Shown piece by piece: positions 57,519 to 64,000 of a stretch of DNA of 64,000 nucleotides. The notes below the pieces were generated by a model. The model was given only the letters and a program-made list of their open reading frames with translations, did not search any database and was not told where the DNA came from. Source of the stretch: Mycobacterium sp. GA-1199 (lineage in GTDB: Bacteria > Actinomycetota > Actinomycetes > Mycobacteriales > Mycobacteriaceae); NCBI RefSeq assembly GCF_001500045.1, contig NZ_LQIX01000012.1, forward strand, positions 456,951-520,950, written 5' to 3'. The stretch's first letter is position 1. The number at the start of each line of letters is the position of its first letter. The position numbers and the translations under genes are program-made.

Positions 57519-58832
57519 TTGCAGCCAACTGTTGAACGTCTTCATGCGCTGGATGCGGTTCGAGCATCCGCACTACTAGCAGGCGTCCTGCTACATGGGA
57601 TCGGGCCGTGGGTCGAAGCACCCACGGAACTCACCTTCAGCGAGACGCCGAGCAATACGGCTGCGGCGATCTCTTGGGCCATCCACATCTTTCGCATGGC
57701 TGTGTTCTTCCTAATCGCCGGCTATTTCGGGCGGCTCGCTACAGAACGGCGTGGGACGAAAGGGTTTATCAAAGACCGGGCGAAGCGTATCGCGCTGCCG
57801 CTGGTCGTCGGCATCCCGTTGATCGTTCCGCTCGCCTCGGTGGGCTGGGCGCTAGGTGCTCTAGCGACGGGCATGAGCTTCACGGAGCTGAGGGATTTGG
57901 CGCAGTCGGCCCTGGCCGCTCCACATTCGCCCAGTCCCCATTACGGCGCTCCGGTGCTGCAAGTCTTGGGCCACCTCTGGTTCTTGTATTACCTGCTGAT
58001 GTTCTATGCCGTGGCACTCACCGCACGGGCTGCGGCGCGCGCGTTAGACCGCGACGGCAAAGCCCTGCGCGGTATCGACCGGGTGCTCCACTTCCTCATG
58101 GGCACCGGCCTCGCCGCCATTGTGCTCGCCCTCCCAGTCGCCGCTTGGTATGTCTTCCTCTGGCCCGAATGGCCAGGCTGGACGGGTTTGCCCAGCCCAG
58201 GGTCCCTTGTCGTCAGCGTCCCGGCGTTTCTAGCCTTCGGGCTCTTCTTCGCCACCGGCTGGCTGCTGAACCGCCAAACCGACCTGCTCCTGCGGCTTCG
58301 CGAGCGGTGGGTGCCGTATGCGATTGTGGGGATCGCCCTCGCTGTCGCAGCCTTCGTGATCGCCGGCCCGACCCCGCACTGGTCGGCCTACCTACAGGGC
58401 TGGGAGCTGCGCATCTATGCGGTGACATACATCACGGCCGCTTGGTGCCTGAGCTTCGCGCTCATCGGAATGGCGTTGCGCTTCCTCTCGACCGCCAGTC
58501 CCGTGCGCCGCTACATCGCGGACTCGTCGTACTGGATGTACCTGATGCATCTGGTGCCCATCGCCTTCTTCGTGGCGCTGATGCATCCGCTCGACTGGCA
58601 CTGGAGCGTGAAGTATGGGATCACCGTGATAGCCACGGTGGCGGTGCTGCTGTTGACCTATGAGGCTTTCGTGCGCTACACGTTCATCGGCGCGGTGCTG
58701 AACGGTCGCAGGGTGCGTCCCAAAAAGGCTGCTCTCCAAGGTGCAGATGATGTTACGAGACAAGAATCCGAATCTCAATTCTCACGTCCAGAGCGCGATG
58801 TCCTACCGGTTAGACGATCTCGGATCGATTGA
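57519..58832 (+). CDS. integral membrane acyltransferase (acyltransferase-3 / OafA-like)
   Basis: A protein of about 437 residues with roughly ten hydrophobic segments. The family start RLHALDAVRASALLAGVLLHG carries the conserved Arg and His of acyltransferase-3 enzymes; LGHLWFLYYLLMFY and SSYWMYLMHLVPIAFF are typical later motifs. These enzymes move acetyl or other acyl groups onto sugars or other exported molecules at the membrane; Atf in GPL loci is of this class. TTG at 57519 is chosen because GGGGGA (57505-57510) lies eight bases upstream; an in-frame ATG at 57477 lacks a ribosome binding site. It probably acylates the sugar or peptide of the product (inference). Confidence 0.8.
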   Translation: MQPTVERLHALDAVRASALLAGVLLHGIGPWVEAPTELTFSETPSNTAAAISWAIHIFRMAVFFLIAGYFGRLATERRGTKGFIKDRAKRIALPLVVGIPLIVPLASVGWALGALATGMSFTELRDLAQSALAAPHSPSPHYGAPVLQVLGHLWFLYYLLMFYAVALTARAAARALDRDGKALRGIDRVLHFLMGTGLAAIVLALPVAAWYVFLWPEWPGWTGLPSPGSLVVSVPAFLAFGLFFATGWLLNRQTDLLLRLRERWVPYAIVGIALAVAAFVIAGPTPHWSAYLQGWELRIYAVTYITAAWCLSFALIGMALRFLSTASPVRRYIADSSYWMYLMHLVPIAFFVALMHPLDWHWSVKYGITVIATVAVLLLTYEAFVRYTFIGAVLNGRRVRPKKAALQGADDVTRQESESQFSRPERDVLPVRRSRID

Positions 58833-60747
58833 ACTTCCCTGCTCCGCTCGCCAATAGTTGCGGACGTGCAGCGTGCATAGGCCGCAGCGGAAGCGATGAT
58901 GGCTATACATCGCCGTCGTGCCGTGGCGAAAGGCATGATGCCCATGCGTCAGTGGCAGTTGCGTCCATGTCTTCCGTCGTGTCACGACTTGCACAATGGC
59001 TGACACTTGGCGAGTCAGCGTTGCGTCGCCCGGACGGCCATGATCAGATCCTGGGATCGACCTTCTTGGTCGGATCGATATGGTCAAAACTGCAGACCCT
59101 GTGCGTTGCTGCACTTTACGCATGCTTTTCTGTGAAGAATTCAGCACGCCGACGCGTCATTTAGTCACGCTGATATGCGCGCTGGCGCTCTGACCTTTGT
59201 ATGGCATAGCGTGACGCACAACCCGCCATAAACAGTCCAGCGCCACATGCAGGCTTCCGTGTTGCACGTTCTCCCGCGCTCAGGGGCGCAAGCTGATGAA
59301 TCATCAAGCTGTCGATGACGATTCGTGGCTCCCCCCGCATGATGGGCATATCACATACAACGCACATCTTGATGGGGATCTCAGATCCCCGGAGTGAGTC
59401 GCTCAATCAACGTATCGAGGCGCTCGACGAGGGCATTGAGGGCGTAGTCCGTCGCCTGGTCCGACTTTCTGCCCTACACGACGAGGTGCTTGGCCTGCGC
59501 CAGGTAATCGACCAGGTGTGGCTCACTTCTTGCCCACCTGGATCAGGTCGGCGAGGCGTTCCCAGGTACAGAAGGCACCATCGCCCTCGCACCATTGGAC
59601 GTACGCCTGCGCGGGGATCTCCCTGAGCGCCGGTTGATCCGAAGCGGACCAGTCTCCTTGCCCTCGGCGTTGCGTTCGGGCGCGTCTGCGGGTGATGCGA
59701 ATAGGCGCCCGGCTGACCGAGCGGTTCCGAAGGTCGCGTGCGGTGCTTCACTTTTTCGTTCACATCAGGCTCCCCACGGCCAACGAGAAGCTGAGAAGAC
59801 CACCGATGATGAGAAACACGATTAGGGCTTCCACGGCTGCCTCTCCTTCCGGATCGCAACGCCGCGGGGGTGCGCTGCCTCGGAAACTCGATCTGCCGGC
59901 GGTCCGCGCGATAGTCGGCCGGGCCAACACGTCACCGGGGTCGATACCCATGTCAACAACCCACACGCAAAGCCGTCCCACTGCGGTACGGGCTCAGCTG
60001 GCGCTGGCCCGTCAGTTCGATTTGCGATCAAACAGCAGGACCGCTGATTGACCAGGCGCTTGGCGCCGAGTAGGGGTTGAGCCCTACAGGGCGCACGACA
60101 GGTTGTCGACCTTTTGGCGCCCGAACCGGCGCTGATCTCGCCTCGCGTCCGTATTGGCCCCAAGTGGGGATTTTTCATAGCCATGGCCAGAAGTTCGGCA
60201 GTCTCGATTGAGCCTGGGAAGGCGTTCGATGAGTCGACAGACGTACTCATGCGGGAAGAGACGCGATGCGGCTCCTCTTCGAAAGTTCAGCAAATCGGCC
60301 GCTGCCGCTGAGGCCAGCTAGTTCTCGCTTTTCAAAGAGCATTTGACTGCGGAGTGTCGGCGGCCATGCTCTTGTACGCGCATATCCCTATTGTCAGGGT
60401 GGGGGCCCGAGAACCAGTAACGGCTAACTGCAGTATTTGAAGACGCACTGTGAATGCTCCTGGGCATTTATTCGCAAGCGGAATCAAAAGGCATCTTCGT
60501 TTGATTCCTCATGGCTCGTGCAGAAGTCCCCCCAGCAGTCCAGAGCAGGTTTCGGGGCGTCGTTGGAGCGATTCCGACAGTGAGGTGACCTTCGTTCAAA
60601 GCACTCGCCGCCGAGTTCACTGAGCTCTCAGAAACGTTGACTCGAAGTCCAGCAAAAAGCCCTCGAGCTGACCCATCGTCGCAGGCGACCGCCCATTGCC
60701 AGCCGGTGGCCGGATGCTAGACTGTGAACAAGACTACACCTAAAGAC
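58833..60747. other. about 1.9 kb without an intact gene
   Basis: No frame on either strand has a supported start and domain. One minus-strand open stretch ending at the stop 59523-59525 looks protein-like (IPAQAYVQWCEGDGAF, then WERLADLIQVGKK), but it has no start codon with a ribosome binding site and no family I recognise. No tRNA, CRISPR-like repeat or transposase remnant is evident. The region probably contains degraded coding sequence next to the promoter of the second NRPS operon. Confidence 0.4.
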
Positions 60748-60760
60748 TTTGCTGAAACGC

Positions 60761-60790
60761 TGAGCAGACCCACCTCGGCTTCAGTATGGT
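60761..60790 (+). promoter_or_regulatory. putative promoter of the second NRPS operon
   Basis: AGTATGGTTTGG (60783-60794) is identical to the block at 1010-1021 and contains a -10 TATGGT (60785-60790). An 18-base spacer upstream lies TGAGCA as a possible -35. TTTGCTGAAACGCT (60748-60761) repeats the motif at 929-942. The block is 36 bases from the GTG of the degenerate mbtH, against 38 at the intact locus. Confidence 0.5.
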
Positions 60791-60830
60791 TTGGACCAGT
60801 CCCCTTCACCCGAGTAGATTCTGGAGAGCC

Positions 60831-61030
60831 GTGAGCATCGATCCGTTCGACTGCGCCAACGGCTGCTTCTCGTCTCGGCCAACTTTGGGCGACACTGCCT
60901 GTGCACTATCGTCACCCACGTCGCAACCGGCTGATGAGCGGTTCACGGCAAAGTCGAGCGCCTTGCGGCTTGGACTGCGTCCGACAGAACTGCGCACACA
61001 AATCAAAAAGTCCGCGCGAGAGGTTCGGCG
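60831..61030 (+). pseudogene. mbtH: degenerate mbtH
   Basis: A GTG start with GGAGAG just upstream opens VSIDPFDCANGCF, matching VSTNPFDDDNGTF of the intact MbtH. After a one-base loss near 60869 the next frame reads LVSANFGRHCLC...THVATG. Then come two TGA codons (60932-60937) where the family has the PAGW Trp and the next residue, followed by VHGK. A further frame near 60970 continues LDCVRQNC and KSKSPRERF, matching LDYIEQNW and PKSLRDRL. The open frame without these corrections runs to 61079 but has no MbtH core. Two frame changes and two stops make this a pseudogene in the position where the first operon has its functional mbtH. Confidence 0.85.
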
Positions 61031-61088
61031 GGGAGCCGGATTCTCACGAGCAAAGCGCCTGACTTGCTTGGCCGAGTGAGGGGAAACA

Positions 61089-64000
61089 ATGGAACTCGAT
61101 GACCGGGTCTATCCGGTTACGCCGAGACAGTTCGAGATGTGGCTCGCGGAAGAAACGGGCCGCGCCGACGCGACGCTACATCTCGGCGGGCTCCTGCGGA
61201 TCGAGGGTTCCATAGATCCCGATCTCCTCGAATCGGCGATTTGTCATGTGGTGGGTGAGGCGGAGCCACTTAGAGCCGAATTCTTCGAAATGGCTGGTCA
61301 AGTTTTCCAGAAGCCGGTTGATCACCCGTTGGTTGAGCTACGTCGCTATGACTTGATGCGCTCGGAAGATCCCGTCGAGGAAACGCATCGCCTGGCATCA
61401 AGTATCCGTCGCATGCCGATGCCCCTTTCCGGGCCACTGTTCAAGTTCGCACTGCTGCAGACCCGAATAGACGAAAACTACCTATTCGCATGCTGCCACC
61501 ACATCGCGATAGACGGAATTGGCCTTACTCTGGTCCTGCATCGAATCGCAGCCGTTTACTCCGCCTTTGCCGTCGGCGAAGAGATACCTCCGGCTTTCTT
61601 CGGCTCCCTGGAAGACCTGGTCAAATGCGAGCTGGAATACGAAACCTCCACCGACTATCTCGATGATCGTGCCTATTGGGCCACCAATCTTCCTGCCGAA
61701 AGGCCGTTGAATCTTCCCTTGGGGCAGGCCCCAGCGGCTCCCAGTGATACAGACGAGTTCTCCCCACCGATCCCATTGGCGCCGCAGATTGTTGAACGTC
61801 TCGACGATTTGTCGCGCCGCCTGGGCGTCCGTCGGTCGACGGTGATCACTGCCGCCTGCGCGCTCTTGGTGAGCGGGTACGACGCCGAGCGTTCGGAGGT
61901 CGTGCTTGATTTTCCTGTCAGCAGGCGTGTGCGTCCGGAATCACAGGCTGTCGCGGGGATGGTTTCTGGCATTGTGCCACTTGTCTTGAAAACTCCGGCG
62001 GACTCTTCGGTTGCGGGCTTTTGTCGACACGTCGACGCCCGAATCCAAGAAGCGTTGCAACACCAGCGGTTTCCGGTGCAGACAATCGAAAGTCCAACGC
62101 GTCTCAGCGACGCTGGTCGTGCGTCGAGTCGGGTCGTTGTTAATATCATCCCCGCTGCGCATATGGGCCATTTCGATGGCGCACTGGCGACAGGCACACT
62201 GACCAACGCCGGGTTCGGCGACCAGGCCGCGCTGGTCTTCTTCAAAGACGGCGATCAGCTCCACCTGAGCTCTCTGGGCGCCGGTCATCCGCTCGTGGAG
62301 CTTGATGTCTCCGACTTGGCGGAGCGGCTGAGTCGCCTTCTGCTGGTGATGACTACTGATCCAGAGCGGCGGTTGCCGTCACTTGACCTGCTCGATGAGC
62401 GCGAACAGGCCCGAGTTGACGGGTGGAGTAATCGGGCTGTGTTGACCGCGCCGACGGCAGGTCTGGTGTCGATCCCGTCGGTGTTCGCCGCGCAGGTGGC
62501 TGCCCGTCCGAATGCGGTTGCGCTGACATATGCCGGCCGTTCGTACACCTATGCCGAACTGGATGTGGCATCGAACCGAGTGGCCAACCTGTTGGCCGAC
62601 TTGGGGGCAGGCCCGGGCAAATGTGTGGCGCTGATGTTTTCGCGTTGCGCCGAGGCGATCGTGGCCATGTTGGGGGTGCTCAAGAGCGGAGCGGCGTACC
62701 TGCCGATCGATCCGGCACACCCGTGGGCGCGCATCGAATTCATGATTTCCGACGCCGCACCCATGGCGGCATTGACCACCGCAGGGCTGGCCGAGCGGCT
62801 GGCCGGTAGTGCTTTGGTGGTCATCGACGTCGCCGATCCGTCGATCGACGGCTATCCGGTCACACCCTTACCGGAGCCGACCGCTGATGATGTGGCCTAC
62901 ACGATTTACACATCTGGCACGACCGGCGTGCCCAAGGGAGTGGCGATCACCCACGCCAACGTCATGCAGCTGATCGGCTCTCTGCGTGACGAGTGGGCCA
63001 GCGCGGGGCAGGTGTGGTCGCAGTGGCACTCGTACAGCTTCGACATCTCCGGGTGGGAGATCTACGGCGCCTTGCTGCATGGGGGGCGGCTGGCGGTGGT
63101 GCCCGAGTCGGTCGCCACTTCGCCGGAGGCCTTGCGCGCCTTCTTGATTGACGAGCAGGTCAGCGTGTTGTGCCAGACCCCGTCGGCGGTGGGGATGTTG
63201 TCGCCGGAGGGGCTGGATGGGGTTACATTGCTGGTCGGTGGTGAGGCTTGTCCGCCAGAGGTGGTGGATCGCTGGGCGCCTGGCCGGGTGATGATCAATG
63301 AGTACGGCCCGACCGAGGCCACGATGTGGGTGGCGTTGAGCGCACCGCTGCAGGCGGGCTCGCGGGTGGTGCCGATCGGCACGCCGGTGCCGGGCGCGGC
63401 GTTTCTTGTGTTGGACAGTTGGTTACGCCCGGTACCGCACGGGGTGGTCGGGGAGCTTTATGTGGCCGGGCCGCAGTTGGCGGTCGGGTACGTGCGCAGG
63501 GCTGGGCTGACTGCGTCGCGGTTTGTCGCGTGCCCGTTCGGCGGGCCGAGCCAACGGATGTATCGCACCGGGGACCTGGTGTGGTGGGGCGCAGACGGAC
63601 AACTGCGTTACGTGGGTCGCGTTGACGAGCAGGTCAAGATTCGTGGGCATCGCATCGAGATCGGCGAAATACAAGCCGCACTCAGCGCGCTGGAAGGAGT
63701 GGACCAGACAGCGGTTATCGTCCGCGAGGACCGCCCGGGCGACAAGCGCCTCGTCGGCTATCTCACCGAGTCGGTTGAGGGGGCAGTGGATCCCACCACT
63801 ATTCGTGCCGCCCTGGCTGAGCGGCTACCAAGCTATATGGTGCCTTCGGCGGTGGTATTGATCGATGCGTTGCCGTTGACAGTCAATGGCAAGCTCGACA
63901 AGCGCGCCTTGCCTGCGCCGGAGTATAGCGATGTCGATCGGTATCGTGCTCCGGGCACGCCGACTGAGGAGATTCTGGCCGGCATTTTCGCCGAGGTGTT
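61089..64000 (+). CDS. second non-ribosomal peptide synthetase, N-terminal part (runs off the window)
   Basis: At least 970 residues, truncated by the window end. It starts with ATG at 61089, GAGGGGA just upstream. Order: starter C domain ([21 protein letters not shown] with His137), then an A domain with [32 protein letters not shown] and [10 protein letters not shown]; the beginning of a carrier domain is cut at 64000. The code by hand is DIWCLGEMW, essentially that of A1 in the first NRPS (DIWCMGEMW), and the starter C domains are clear paralogues ([10 protein letters not shown] / [19 protein letters not shown] in both). It therefore probably acylates and loads the same first residue. Its own mbtH is broken. 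Confidence 0.93.
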   Translation, partial: MELDDRVYPVTPRQFEMWLAEETGRADATLHLGGLLRIEGSIDPDLLESAICHVVGEAEPLRAEFFEMAGQVFQKPVDHPLVELRRYDLMRSEDPVEETHRLASSIRRMPMPLSGPLFKFALLQTRIDENYLFACCHHIAIDGIGLTLVLHRIAAVYSAFAVGEEIPPAFFGSLEDLVKCELEYETSTDYLDDRAYWATNLPAERPLNLPLGQAPAAPSDTDEFSPPIPLAPQIVERLDDLSRRLGVRRSTVITAACALLVSGYDAERSEVVLDFPVSRRVRPESQAVAGMVSGIVPLVLKTPADSSVAGFCRHVDARIQEALQHQRFPVQTIESPTRLSDAGRASSRVVVNIIPAAHMGHFDGALATGTLTNAGFGDQAALVFFKDGDQLHLSSLGAGHPLVELDVSDLAERLSRLLLVMTTDPERRLPSLDLLDEREQARVDGWSNRAVLTAPTAGLVSIPSVFAAQVAARPNAVALTYAGRSYTYAELDVASNRVANLLADLGAGPGKCVALMFSRCAEAIVAMLGVLKSGAAYLPIDPAHPWARIEFMISDAAPMAALTTAGLAERLAGSALVVIDVADPSIDGYPVTPLPEPTADDVAYTIYTSGTTGVPKGVAITHANVMQLIGSLRDEWASAGQVWSQWHSYSFDISGWEIYGALLHGGRLAVVPESVATSPEALRAFLIDEQVSVLCQTPSAVGMLSPEGLDGVTLLVGGEACPPEVVDRWAPGRVMINEYGPTEATMWVALSAPLQAGSRVVPIGTPVPGAAFLVLDSWLRPVPHGVVGELYVAGPQLAVGYVRRAGLTASRFVACPFGGPSQRMYRTGDLVWWGADGQLRYVGRVDEQVKIRGHRIEIGEIQAALSALEGVDQTAVIVREDRPGDKRLVGYLTESVEGAVDPTTIRAALAERLPSYMVPSAVVLIDALPLTVNGKLDKRALPAPEYSDVDRYRAPGTPTEEILAGIFAEV

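Noticed and set aside
1..64000. tRNA, rRNA, CRISPR arrays, riboswitches, replication origin
   Set aside because: Looked for on both strands in the intergenic stretches; no sequence had the needed repeats or conserved cores. A covariance-model scan was not possible here.

Overview
The window looks like a chromosomal stretch of a mycobacterium (Mycobacterium/Mycolicibacterium sensu lato). This rests on the high GC content, a secreted haemophore-type protein, an MbtH-NRPS arrangement like that of glycopeptidolipid (GPL) loci, and GPL-type tailoring genes: a GT1 glycosyltransferase, a GPL/phthiotriol-type methyltransferase and an OafA-like acyltransferase. Almost everything belongs to one large lipopeptide-type biosynthetic region. 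Species cannot be decided from the sequence.

Left part (1-39 kb). A small secreted haemophore-like gene is followed by a promoter-bearing non-coding stretch, an mbtH gene, and two giant NRPS genes that overlap by ATGA. Together they encode a ten-module line: C(starter)-A-T / C-A(NMT)-T / C-A-T x3 / C-A-T-E x3 / C-A-T / C-A-T-TE. Hand-read specificity codes give X1 - NMe-X2 - Thr - X4 - X5 - D-X6 - D-Thr - D-X8 - X9 - Thr. Here X4 and X8 share a code, X5 and X9 share a code, and the three Thr sites share a code, so a Thr-X-Y triplet occurs twice. Module 8 is split between the two proteins. The Thr A domains of modules 7 and 10 are a near-identical 1.8-kb DNA repeat with codon use unlike the rest of the gene.

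Middle (39-48 kb). Tailoring and export genes: asparagine synthetase (asnB), a VOC-plus-beta-propeller fusion, a sulfotransferase, a DHA2 MFS exporter, a SyrP-like Fe(II)/2-oxoglutarate oxygenase and a JmjC/cupin-8 oxygenase. A perfect 10-bp-arm inverted repeat lies between the two divergent oxygenase genes.

Right part (48-61 kb). Decayed IS481 and IS110 transposase remnants, a methyltransferase, a second DHA2 exporter, a stand-alone condensation-fold acyltransferase, a GT1 glycosyltransferase, the 5' remnant of a second GT1 gene, an integral membrane acyltransferase, and about 2 kb with no convincing gene.

Far right (60.7-64 kb). A second NRPS gene begins. It has a starter C domain and a first A domain with almost the same code as module 1, and it runs off the window. 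In front of it is a degenerate mbtH with frameshifts and stops, preceded by a promoter-like block that matches the block before the intact mbtH. The two NRPS systems therefore look like paralogous copies, and the second probably depends on the intact MbtH in trans (inference).
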